Below are positions 9,497-16,898 of a stretch of 54,003 bases of DNA, piece after piece (within the stretch, counting starts at the first letter, position 1; each line of letters begins with the position of its first letter). The DNA is from Allomuricauda sp. (GTDB taxonomy: Bacteria; Bacteroidota; Bacteroidia; Flavobacteriales; Flavobacteriaceae), in contig NZ_PABT01000012.1 of the NCBI RefSeq assembly GCF_002699205.1, forward strand, positions 1 through 54,003, read 5' to 3'. The translations under genes and the position numbers were made by a program. A model generated the notes under the pieces. The model was not told the DNA's origin. It saw nothing but the letters and a program-made list of their open reading frames with translations, and did not search any database.

Positions 9497-9632
9497 GTGA
9501 TGGCGCAATTTGCGCATCACCCTCTTGCTATTCCTACGTCCCGCAAGCGGGACCGAATAAATACAGCATGATTGAAAATCAGCTGCCACATAAACATACT
9601 TTGGTTTGTACGGACTTAAGGAAAGTCAAATC
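9497..9632 (-). other. oriT-like region 1
   Basis: Read on the minus strand this region holds, in order: GATTTGACTTTCCTTAAG (ending 9632), a hairpin GGTCCCGC TT GCGGGAC (9554-9538), the block GCAAGAGGGT (9528-9519) and an inverted repeat GTGATGCGCAAA/TTGCGCCATCAC (9520-9497). The same four parts in the same order occur at 22661-22803 beside the second relaxase. Position upstream of the mobilization genes, conserved block and flanking hairpins fit a transfer origin; the nick site is most likely in or next to GCAAGAGGGT. No gene is convincing between 9311 and 9906. Confidence 0.65.
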
Positions 9633-9906
9633 AAATATGCCGTACATTATACTGTTGTTTTTCAACCATATAAATATAGAATTTAATGGCAAGGGAGAAA
9701 AACACGATTTGCGTTCAATCAATACGTTTTGGCACTGGAATATATGGATTATGAAAAAATGGGGAAACATAACCACCTATGAACAGATGCAAATTGTTCC
9801 ATAGCCATAAAATAGTTAACTCAATAACTCTTCAACAAGTGGATAATAATTGGAAATAAGTAAGATTAGTGAGAATTGAATTCAAGGATGAAATTACAAT
9901 TCGGAA

Positions 9907-10200
9907 TTATTTGTACTCATAGCTATCATTTAAAAATTCCCCGTACTTTTTTTCCACCAGTTTAAAGAAATCCGATAACTTGATTCCGTGGTTAAAACAG
10001 ATAGTGCTCAAGGTGGACAATGGTATATTGTAACCATTCTCCTGCTGTATTTTTTCTATTACGTGATAGTTGACACCGTATATTTTCCCATATTTTCTGG
10101 CACTTGTATCTTTTGAGGTCAACCATTCCTCACTGATAAACTTGCATACATATTTATCAGAAAAATAAACTTTACTTTTATTTGTGTTTTTATCTGCCAT
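9907..10200 (-). CDS. Small helix-turn-helix protein (XRE-like)
   Basis: A 97-aa protein starting at MADKNTNKSK (an in-frame ATG six bases earlier is also possible). It contains a helix-turn-helix-like stretch, GVNYHVIEKIQQENGYNIPLSTL..., ending in ICFNHGIKLSDFFKLVEKKYG, which resembles the second half of XRE/Cro repressor domains in Bacteroidota. It stands alone, pointing away from the sigma/dCas12f operon, with the shared 400-bp upstream region between them. It could control its own promoter or the divergent operon. I do not recognise a specific family. Confidence 0.6.
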   Translation of the reverse strand: MADKNTNKSKVYFSDKYVCKFISEEWLTSKDTSARKYGKIYGVNYHVIEKIQQENGYNIPLSTLSTICFNHGIKLSDFFKLVEKKYGEFLNDSYEYK

Positions 10201-10234
10201 TAACACAAATGAAAAAATTACAAGAAGTTTTTTT

Positions 10235-10250
10235 GAGAGCGTTCGCTCTC
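10235..10250. promoter_or_regulatory. Perfect inverted repeat upstream of the HTH gene
   Basis: GAGAGC GTTC GCTCTC lies 35 bp upstream of the HTH gene start. The lack of a T run after it on the relevant strand argues against a terminator. An operator for the HTH protein or a stem in its leader RNA is more likely. Confidence 0.35.
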
Positions 10251-10341
10251 ATTTAGGGGTTTTTATTATATTTATCCCCGAAATAACATATTTGCGAAAC
10301 TTCTTAAGTTAATAATATTAGAAGCATTCGCTTTGATTCTC

Positions 10342-10445
10342 GCATCAAAAACTGGTAATTTTTAACGACGAGATGATAAGTGCAAATGCTCACGGCCCGG
10401 GCGTGAGCTTACTTATTGTCGTGCGGTATACCAGTACCTTGATGC
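10342..10445 (+). other. 104-nt extended hairpin in leader of sigma/dCas12f operon
   Basis: Five successive stems pair across one axis: GCATCAA/TTGATGC (10342-10348 with 10439-10445), ACTGGTA/TACCAGT (10351 with 10435), ACGAC/GTCGT, GATAAGT/ACTTATT (one G-U) and GCTCACG/CGTGAGC around a GCCCGGG loop at 10395-10401. That is 33 pairs in 104 nt with small internal loops, far beyond chance. It lies 160 bp before the sigma-factor gene. The outermost stem competes with a local hairpin TTTGAT/ATCAAA (10333-10349), so two folds are possible. It could be a structured leader RNA, a small RNA or a DNA element; no known riboswitch was recognised. Confidence 0.6.
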
Positions 10446-10448
10446 TAT

Positions 10449-10501
10449 AAGTTGAGTTTTCACGCCCTCTTTATCTTATTTAAAAGGGGCTTTCTCAACT
10501 T
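10449..10501 (+). other. Second leader hairpin
   Basis: AAGTTGAG (10449-10456) pairs with CTCAACTT (10494-10501), with an inner pairing of CCC near 10464 to GGG near 10486. It follows the 104-nt hairpin directly, so the untranslated leader of the sigma-factor gene has at least two folded domains. A terminator function is unlikely because only four Ts follow. Confidence 0.45.
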
Positions 10502-10593
10502 TTCAAAGCTATCTTCTCTTTATCCTTTTTTAAGAAATCGCATCAGCTTTTAAAGCATAATCAATTTTAACCATGGTGCATTGACCATCTTAA

Positions 10594-11391
<798 letters not shown>

Positions 11392-11392
11392 T

Positions 11393-12490
11393 ATGGGAAA
11401 GTCAACGCTAAAACACACTAGAAAGATTCAATTATTGATCGACCTCCCTACCAAGGACGAAAAAAAAGAGGTTATGGATATGATGTACCAGTGGCGGGAC
11501 CGATGCTTTAGAGCAGCCAACCTCATAGTAACCCATCTGTATGTTCAGGAAATGATAAAGGAATTCTCTTATCTATCCGAGGGGATAAAATATAAATTGG
11601 CTGATGAAAAAAAAGATGAAAAAGGAATTCTTAATCGTTCTAGGATAAACACTACCTATCGATTGGTATCTGATCGATTCAAAGGAGAAGTGCCGACAAA
11701 CATATTGTCCACCCTGAACCATGGTTTGATCTCCTCATTCAATAAAAATAGGATTCAATACTGGAAGGGCGAACGCTCATTGCCGAATTTCAAGAAGGAC
11801 ATGGCATTTCCTTTTGGATTGCAGGGTATAAGTCGGATTGTCTATGATGAAGAGAAAAAAGCCTTTTGCTTCCGTTTGTACCGGGTTCCATTTAAAACCT
11901 ACTTGGGCAAGGATTTTACCGACAAACGAATGCTGTTGGAGCGTTTGGTAAAAGGTGATGTCAAGCTATGTGCTTCGAATATTAAACTGAATGGCGGAAA
12001 AATCTTTTGGTTGGCGGTGTTTGAAATCGAAAAGGAAAAGCATATCCTAAAACCAGAGGTCATCGCAGAAGCATCATTGTCCTTGGAATATCCCATAGTT
12101 GTGAAGGCAGGAAAAAACAGACTCACAATCGGCACCAAGGAAGAATTTCTATATCGTAGGCTGGCTATACAGGCAGCCCGGAGAAGGGCTCAGGTCGGGG
12201 CGACCTATTCCAGATCAGGGAAAGGGTGTAAACGAAAAGTTAAAGCAGTGGACAAGTACCACAAAACAGAAAGTAATTATGTGGTACACCGCATACATGT
12301 ATACAGTAGAAAACTTATAGATTTCTGTATCAAGCATCAGGCGGGAACGCTTATTTTAATGACCCAAGAAGACAAGGTCGGTATTGCCAAAGAAGAAGAA
12401 TTTGTATTAAGGAACTGGAGCTATTATGAACTAATGACCAAAATAAAATACAAGGCAGAGAAAGCAGGCATTGAGCTGATTACTGCATGA
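11393..12490 (+). CDS. Nuclease-dead, C-terminally truncated Cas12f homologue (dCas12f)
   Basis: A 365-aa protein with the Cas12f/TnpB core order: N-terminal wedge/REC part, a beta-rich stretch (about 140-215), RuvC-I region, bridge helix with basic segment RRRAQVGATYSRSGKGCKRK, and RuvC-II region. It aligns by eye with the small Cas12f of uncultured archaea through FFIKNKVGT.../FCIKHQAGT... and the following WPYAEMQNKIEFKLKQYGIEI/WSYYELMTKIKYKAEKAGIEL. The RuvC-I Asp is replaced (SLSLEYP, Ser230), the RuvC-II Glu is replaced (GTLILMTQ, Met323), and the protein stops before the zinc finger and RuvC-III Asp. It cannot cut DNA but can plausibly bind guide RNA and target DNA. Coupling to the sigma-factor gene implies transcription activation. 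Confidence 0.85.
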   Translation: MGKSTLKHTRKIQLLIDLPTKDEKKEVMDMMYQWRDRCFRAANLIVTHLYVQEMIKEFSYLSEGIKYKLADEKKDEKGILNRSRINTTYRLVSDRFKGEVPTNILSTLNHGLISSFNKNRIQYWKGERSLPNFKKDMAFPFGLQGISRIVYDEEKKAFCFRLYRVPFKTYLGKDFTDKRMLLERLVKGDVKLCASNIKLNGGKIFWLAVFEIEKEKHILKPEVIAEASLSLEYPIVVKAGKNRLTIGTKEEFLYRRLAIQAARRRAQVGATYSRSGKGCKRKVKAVDKYHKTESNYVVHRIHVYSRKLIDFCIKHQAGTLILMTQEDKVGIAKEEEFVLRNWSYYELMTKIKYKAEKAGIELITA

Positions 12491-12530
12491 CAATTGGATA
12501 TTGAGGGTGCTTGTACACCCGTAAGGTGAG

Positions 12531-12625
12531 GTTGACAATAACACTCACTAAGTGTGAATAGCACATACAACTTGTGGGATACACGCTAACAATAATAATC
12601 AATAAGCTTAAACACCATATACAAC
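12531..12625 (+). repeat. Two degenerate 41-bp direct repeats, candidate crRNA repeats
   Basis: 12531-12571 (GTTGACAATAACACTC ... CACATACAAC) and 12585-12625 (GCTAACAATAATAATC ... CATATACAAC) match at 30 of 41 positions without gaps. They are separated by 13 bp. The GTTG...CAAC outline and length resemble known Cas12f CRISPR repeats, which end in ATGCAAC. The TTGACAAT start can pair with ATTGTCA at 13036-13042 in the tracrRNA-like region, as repeat and anti-repeat would. If real, guides would follow the repeats: the 13-nt piece TTGTGGGATACAC, or sequence from 12626 on. No third copy was seen. Confidence 0.5.
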
Positions 12626-12714
12626 GGACTTTTAACCACACTGGAATGCACTATTCTTTGATGACAGCCATTCATCTTGTAGGCAAAATTCATAAAAACC
12701 AGACAAAGGATTTA

Positions 12715-13100
12715 ATGTCCCAGTGAATTCTCAGTATTTTCAGTATCTCTGAGAGCACACTGTCCCAATGACTTGCTAAAAAACCCCATATTAAAGAATG
12801 CAATAGATTGTTTATCAGAAACTTAAAATAAACAACACTGCGTTGGCGTGTTGTCGTCTTGCTCTTCCGATTTTCCAAAAAGCAGAAAATCACTACGACC
12901 TGCGGTCGTTGGCACCAGTGCTTTAGGGGATTAAATGATTTTTGAGATTAAAAAGAGCCACTAAATTATGGGACATTGGGCTATCCTATCCAATATTACT
13001 AAAATCTCGAAACCCTTTATTTGTAAAGCTTTTCAATTGTCACATGGCAATAGGACAATTACACAATAGCCACATACATTGTAATTAATTAGAAACGACG
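12715..13100 (+). ncRNA. tracrRNA-like scaffold of the dCas12f system
   Basis: No gene fits this strand. The region folds as a chain of hairpins: CAGTG/CACTG with TCTCAG/CTGAGA (12721-12766), ACAACAC/GTGTTGT (12832-12854), GATTTTC/GAAAATC (12869-12891), ACGACC/GGTCGT (12895-12909), and GAGATT/AATCTC (12944-12949 with 13003-13008) enclosing AGCC/GGCT and ATTGG/CCAAT. TTAGGGGATTA (12923-12933) and CTCGAAAC (13006-13013) match, in order and spacing style, the conserved core I remember from the archaeal Cas12f1 tracrRNA (CUUAGGGGAUUAGAACUUGAG ... CCUCGAAAC). Two more hairpins follow (AATTGTC/GACAATT, AATTACA/TGTAATT). RNA ends are not defined. Confidence 0.65.
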
Positions 13101-13233
13101 GACATTATATGCCACGCTCGCCTGATAAAATTGAGCACCCTCCAATATGACACAAAAATCGGAATTTCAAATCACTACGGACTAATATTAGATGGATCAA
13201 TTTTTCCGTTTTGAGTGGTCTCAATTATCCGGT

Positions 13234-13266
13234 CCTTCCATAAAAGGAAAGGAAGCGATTTTTTCA
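13234..13266 (+). terminator. Candidate terminator of the guide-RNA transcript
   Basis: CCTTCC (13234-13239) pairs with GGAAAGG (13246-13252) with one bulge, followed within a few bases by six Ts (13259-13264). It faces the end of the convergent integrase gene. A transcript starting near the dCas12f stop and ending here would contain both the repeats and the tracrRNA-like fold. Confidence 0.4.
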
Positions 13267-13281
13267 CATCCTTTTTTTGTT

Positions 13282-14532
13282 TTATGTAACTGCACTTTTT
13301 TTGATTGCTTTTTCCTTGAACCTAATCAAAAGATTTCCAATATCCTCACTTATCTTGGATTCCACGACCCTGGCATAAATCTGTGTGGTGGACAGTTTGC
13401 TATGCCCTAGAAGTTTCGAGACTGTTTCGATGGGTACACCATTTGACAACATTACGGTTGTTGCAAAAGTATGTCTTGCAACATGAAAGGTCAGGTTTTT
13501 GTGGATGTCGCAGGAGTTCGCTATCTCTTTTAAATAGGCATTGGTCTTTTGATTGGAACTGATTGGTAACAGACTTTCCTTATTTTCCATTTCTGGACAC
13601 TGCATATACTTTTCCAAGATTTCCCGTGCCTTTGGGAGCAAAGGGACTTTAACGGGCTTGTCCGTTTTTTCACGCTTGGTACTTATCCAATGGTTTCCGT
13701 CGATGCCCTTTACGATATTGTCCCTATTCAGCTCTTTGACATCCACATAGGAAAGACCTGTATAGCATGAGAACACAAAACAGTCCCTTATCCTCTCCAA
13801 ACGTTCGTTCCCCATTTCAGTGCTTTCCAATCGGTCCAGTTCCTCTTCGTCCAGAAACTGCCTATCATATTTGTTATATTTCAACTGGAACTGGTTGAAC
13901 GGGTTCTTGTCCATCCATTCCAATTTGACGGCAAGGTTGAGCATCTTCTTGAACCTTTCCAGATGTTTCATTACCCCGTTGTTGCCCAATAAAAGCCTTT
14001 TCTTTGAATCTCTGTAATTGCGCAGAAAATGCTCAAAATCCGTTACAAAGGCATAGTTCAACTGTTTTAGGCGGACATCGTTGACCTTTCTTTTCTTAGC
14101 TAAAAACCTGTGTAGGTACTTTTCCGTTGTATAATAGTTCTTCATTGTCCCTTTTTTCAGGACAATTGACATATTCTCATTATGGTACTTGATGAGTTCC
14201 CTTAAGGTCTTACTGTTGTCATCCTCGCCCAGATAACGGGACTTGATGGCATTTGAGGAAATAACCCTGTTCTCTTCCAAAAGTTCTTTATGGCAGTCCA
14301 ATAGTTCACCATAAACGCTGTCCAGATAGGCGTTCAACGCCCTGATCCTCTGTGAACCTCCCCTGCCCCGGTTCCGTGAATTGTCCCACTCTTTGGAGGG
14401 AATGCTTCTCTTTAGGCTGATCTCGGCCCGTTGGCCGTCCACCGTGATGCGAACATAGATGGATAATTGGTTTGGAACACTTCTTGATTTTCTGGTAAAG
14501 AAAATTACGGTGAAAGTGTGTTTTGATTTCAT
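13282..14532 (-). CDS. Tyrosine recombinase / integrase (Bacteroidetes mobile-element type)
   Basis: A 416-aa integrase: N-terminal arm-binding part, SAM-like core-binding domain (about 110-210) and C-terminal catalytic domain. Catalytic residues visible are HVARHTF (His-x-x-Arg), LGHSKLSTTQ (His) and the nucleophile Tyr in TQIYARVV. In place of the usual first Arg the motif reads SCYTGLSYVDV, with Ser; IntDOT of CTnDOT is known to have a similar change, so this does not make it inactive. It lies convergent to the sigma/dCas12f transcript and next to a tRNA 3'-end fragment (14741-14768), consistent with being the integrase of the left mobilizable unit. Confidence 0.85.
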   Translation of the reverse strand: MKSKHTFTVIFFTRKSRSVPNQLSIYVRITVDGQRAEISLKRSIPSKEWDNSRNRGRGGSQRIRALNAYLDSVYGELLDCHKELLEENRVISSNAIKSRYLGEDDNSKTLRELIKYHNENMSIVLKKGTMKNYYTTEKYLHRFLAKKRKVNDVRLKQLNYAFVTDFEHFLRNYRDSKKRLLLGNNGVMKHLERFKKMLNLAVKLEWMDKNPFNQFQLKYNKYDRQFLDEEELDRLESTEMGNERLERIRDCFVFSCYTGLSYVDVKELNRDNIVKGIDGNHWISTKREKTDKPVKVPLLPKAREILEKYMQCPEMENKESLLPISSNQKTNAYLKEIANSCDIHKNLTFHVARHTFATTVMLSNGVPIETVSKLLGHSKLSTTQIYARVVESKISEDIGNLLIRFKEKAIKKSAVT

Positions 14533-14560
14533 TTTCCATGACTTTGGTTAAACAATAAAT

Positions 14561-14582
14561 TGTAAAGACGAAAGTCAAATCG
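14561..14582. repeat. Direct repeat near the integrase, copy 1
   Basis: TTGTAAAGACGAAAGTCAAATC here matches TTGTAAAACGAAAGTCAAATC at 37182-37202 with one base inserted. It lies 28 bp before the integrase start. Shorter relatives occur in both oriT regions (GATTTGACTTTCC on the complementary strand). It could be a recombinase arm site, an att core or a shared promoter element. Confidence 0.4.
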
Positions 14583-14684
14583 TACTCTAAAGTCCTTTCA
14601 AGTTAGTACATTCGGGATTAATTGCTGTACACCGAATTGCACACCTTTTATTTGGTTTTAAATGAAATCAGTTGAGTGCATAAA

Positions 14685-14730
14685 AAACAAAAAACACTGA
14701 AAATCAAATGATTAACAGTGTTTTGTTTTG
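14685..14730. terminator. Bidirectional Rho-independent terminator
   Basis: AAAACACTG (14691-14699) pairs with CAGTGTTTT (14716-14724), with A-rich and T-rich flanks (TTTTGTTTT after it on the plus strand, matching As before it). It would work in either direction. It lies directly downstream of the minus-strand tRNA remnant, where a tRNA terminator would be expected. Confidence 0.65.
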
Positions 14731-14740
14731 ACCTATTTCT

Positions 14741-14768
14741 AGGTTCGTCGGGGTGGCAGAGTTTGAAC
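14741..14768 (-). other. tRNA 3'-end remnant, candidate attachment site
   Basis: Read on the minus strand the sequence is GGTTCAAACTCTGCCACCCC then GACGAACC: a T-loop (TTCAAAC), the 3' strand of a T-stem (TCTGC), a seven-base acceptor strand (CACCCCG) and discriminator A. The 5' T-stem strand and the rest of the tRNA are missing; upstream sequence does not pair with TCTGC. This is what remains when an integrase recombines within the 3' end of a tRNA gene. With the integrase 210 bp away it probably marks a boundary between two elements. Which tRNA it came from cannot be said. Confidence 0.5.
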
Positions 14769-14966
14769 CCATTCACACAATGTTTTATATATCAATCAGT
14801 TACAGCTTTTAAGAAACAACTGTTATCCGATTTGTTGACGGTACTTAAATGAACTCAAAGTAAATTGCTTTACTTTCTGACCCTACAAATATAAAATTTG
14901 TTAAATATTAAATCAACCCATTTAGTAACAAATCTTATAATAACCCATGTACTTTATATATTATAA
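14769..14966. other. Non-coding stretch at the element junction
   Basis: These 198 bp between the tRNA remnant and the end of the AbiEii fragment are AT-rich, with no ORF, RNA fold or repeat that I can recognise. Confidence 0.4.
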
Positions 14967-15734
14967 TCAATACAATACTTTCTTCAGTGAAGCAACAAAG
15001 CTTTCATGCTTCTCAGGATTGCTATTTTTTAGTTTTGTAAGGTTCTGTAGTTTCCATTGGACGGCAGGAAACCGTTCAAAATCATAGATTTCCCAATTGG
15101 GTGTTCCTTCGCCAAAACTCAATAAGAACTCCTTGTCTTTTTCTGTTAGATTTTGATAGATTGTTTTTATCAATTCCTCTCTGGTCTTTTCAAAATCTTC
15201 ATAGGTAAAGGGTTCCTCACTCATACCTTCAAATTGATTGACCAAGGTTTCTCTTTGGTCGATAAAATTGGGATGCAACATTTCGTGAAGGGGACGGTTG
15301 CTGCTCAAAAGAAACAATAGGAAGCCTTTTTTGATTTCTTCGGTAAATCCTTCATTTTGCAACAGATATTTTACATCGAACAAATCCCTAGGATGCTGAC
15401 GGTCCAATGCAGCGCAGATTTTTCCGCCATACAACTGCCCTAAAGGAACCACTTGTATGGCACAGAAAGCATCAAATTCCTCTTGGGTCTTTTCACATAG
15501 TGATAACGTTACCGTATCATCCATGACACCCCTGTTGATTTGGTTCACTTCCAGTTTTATCTGTGCGTTTACGGTCGTGATTTGAAGTTTCAATGTTTCC
15601 TCTTTAAGGGTAATTGTAGCTTCCGGCAGAATTTTTTCGAGTTTAGCTTTTATTTGGCCAAGACTTTCAATAATGTTCTTAAAAGATGTCTTTCTGTCCT
15701 CAATGGGAATGTAGGTCAAATCGATATCCACAGA
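14967..15734 (-). pseudogene. AbiEii-type nucleotidyltransferase toxin, 3' part
   Basis: This holds the larger, C-terminal part of an AbiEii toxin from VDIDLTYIP (the second acidic motif of the nucleotidyltransferase) to the end (ESFVASLKKVLY). Sequence to its right belongs to the inserted RIT element, so the apparent ORF start at 15848 encodes an artificial N-terminus. The missing N-terminal piece, with the GGT motif, lies at 19271-19398 on the other side of the insertion. AbiEii toxins belong to type IV toxin-antitoxin systems that cause phage-induced growth arrest. As split, no active toxin is expected. Confidence 0.85.
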
Positions 15735-15763
15735 AAAATTATCACAAGTCGTGATAACTTTTC

Positions 15764-15791
15764 TTATCCCAAGTAAATCGTTATCCAAAGC
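15764..15791. repeat. RIT inverted repeat, left
   Basis: The 28-bp sequence begins TTATCCCAAGTAAATCGTTA and ends TCCAAAGC. It is the exact reverse complement of 19243-19270. A partial extra copy, ATCGTTATCCAAAG, is present in inverse orientation near 15849-15862, just after the ritC stop. Confidence 0.9.
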
Positions 15792-15866
15792 AGGCTGCCA
15801 ACACCCACTGGTAGCCAATGGTTTATCAGCGTTACTTTTCAAAACCACTTTGGATAACGATATTGG

Positions 15867-16898
15867 TTATTTTGCAAAGTTCCTTAACCATTCCCGTAGC
15901 TTCGAGTCCCTTTCCCAGCTTCCTTCGCTTGCAAGGGTAGGTATAACATCAACGTATGCGGCCTCCAATGCCTCACGTTTCTGTTTTGAGTCGGCCCTTG
16001 CGTAGACCTCCGTGGTCTGTATGGATACGTGGCCCAGGATATCCCTGATGTACACCAGGTTCACGCCGGATCGTAAAAGGTGCATCGCCTTGCTGTGGCG
16101 CAGGGTATGGGGGCTTATCTTTTCTGGTATCAGGTCGGGTCTCGTTATCCGGGCGTTGTGAACATAAAGTTTCAGGATGTAGGACACCCCGGAGTTCGTC
16201 AGTTTTGTGCCCCGGTTATTGGCAAACAACGGCCGCCGGTTGAATGCCGGGTCGTTAAGACGGTTTTCCCTTAAATAGGACCGTAGCAGGTTTACCTGTT
16301 CGTCCTGCAACGGAACCAGTCTTTTTTTGCCGCCCTTCCCCAAGAGGGTAACATGATAGGGCCTGTCCAGGTTCAGGGACGACGGGGTCAGGCCTATGAG
16401 CTCGACTACCCTTGCCCCGCTGTCATAGAGCAATGCCAGCAGGGCCAGGTTCCTCCTTCCCGCTTTGCTATCCGTCGGCACCTGATTCAATAGGTGTTTG
16501 ACCCCCTCGACGGACAGGTGGTCGACCGTGCTTCTTTTTCCCTGTTTCTTGACCTTGATGGACAGGATCTCCTGCCATTGAGCGAGACGCTTTACATCCT
16601 CGTATTGCATGTACCCAAAAAAGGAATGCAGGGCGGCCAGGCGCTGGTTTCGGGTAGAGTTGGAGCATTTTCGGTCTTTCTGCACCCAGTCCAGGAATCC
16701 AAGGACGGTTTCCCTGGTAAAATGGTCGAGGACCAGCCTGTCCGCCGGTCTGCCCAGGACCTTGGCCATATAGTCGAGCACAAGGGTAAAGGTGTTACCG
16801 TACGATCGTACCGTATGGGGGCTCGCCCCCCTTTCGCCAACGAGATATTCCGTAAAGAACCTTGTCAGGTATTTTGCGAGATCAGTTGTCGTTTCCAT
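15867..16898 (-). CDS. RIT recombinase C (tyrosine recombinase)
   Basis: This is the third and last gene of the trio, 343 aa from METTTDLAKYL; a TTG two codons earlier is the only alternative. It has a SAM-like N-terminal DNA-binding domain (FTEYLVGERGASPHTVRSYG) and a complete catalytic set: SGARVVELIGL (Arg), HTLRHSKAMHL (His-x-x-Arg), LGHVSIQTT (His) and EVYARAD (Tyr). Its start overlaps the end of the second recombinase by 17 bp. The three proteins are thought to act together on the element ends; intact motifs suggest the element may still move. Confidence 0.88.
   Translation of the reverse strand: METTTDLAKYLTRFFTEYLVGERGASPHTVRSYGNTFTLVLDYMAKVLGRPADRLVLDHFTRETVLGFLDWVQKDRKCSNSTRNQRLAALHSFFGYMQYEDVKRLAQWQEILSIKVKKQGKRSTVDHLSVEGVKHLLNQVPTDSKAGRRNLALLALLYDSGARVVELIGLTPSSLNLDRPYHVTLLGKGGKKRLVPLQDEQVNLLRSYLRENRLNDPAFNRRPLFANNRGTKLTNSGVSYILKLYVHNARITRPDLIPEKISPHTLRHSKAMHLLRSGVNLVYIRDILGHVSIQTTEVYARADSKQKREALEAAYVDVIPTLASEGSWERDSKLREWLRNFAK

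Noticed and set aside
9568..9804. A 78-codon ORF on the plus strand
   Set aside because: It overlaps the conserved GATTTGACTTTCC motif of the oriT region and its product looks like no protein.
10235..10250. Rho-independent terminator at GAGAGC/GCTCTC
   Set aside because: The T run precedes it on the plus strand and As follow on the minus strand, so it would not terminate the HTH or sigma transcripts.
11393..12490. Reading the Cas12f homologue as a TnpB of an IS200/IS605 or IS607 element
   Set aside because: No transposase, no element ends and no zinc finger are present; the gene is coupled to a sigma factor and followed by a tracrRNA-like fold.
12531..12625. A normal CRISPR array
   Set aside because: Only two degenerate repeats with a 13-bp gap and no cas1, cas2 or third repeat; kept only as candidate crRNA repeats.
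12690..12893. A 67-codon ORF on the minus strand inside the guide-RNA region
   Set aside because: It runs through paired hairpin arms, has no domain and lies opposite the structured RNA.
13192..13410. A 72-codon ORF on the plus strand
   Set aside because: It covers the candidate terminator and then lies opposite the integrase C-terminus.
14741..14768. A complete tRNA gene
   Set aside because: Only the T-loop to 3' end is present; no D-arm, anticodon arm or 5' acceptor strand follows on the minus strand.
14967..15848. A complete 293-aa AbiEii gene starting at 15848
   Set aside because: The first 38 or so codons come from the RIT element end; the true N-terminus with the GGT motif is at 19271-19398.
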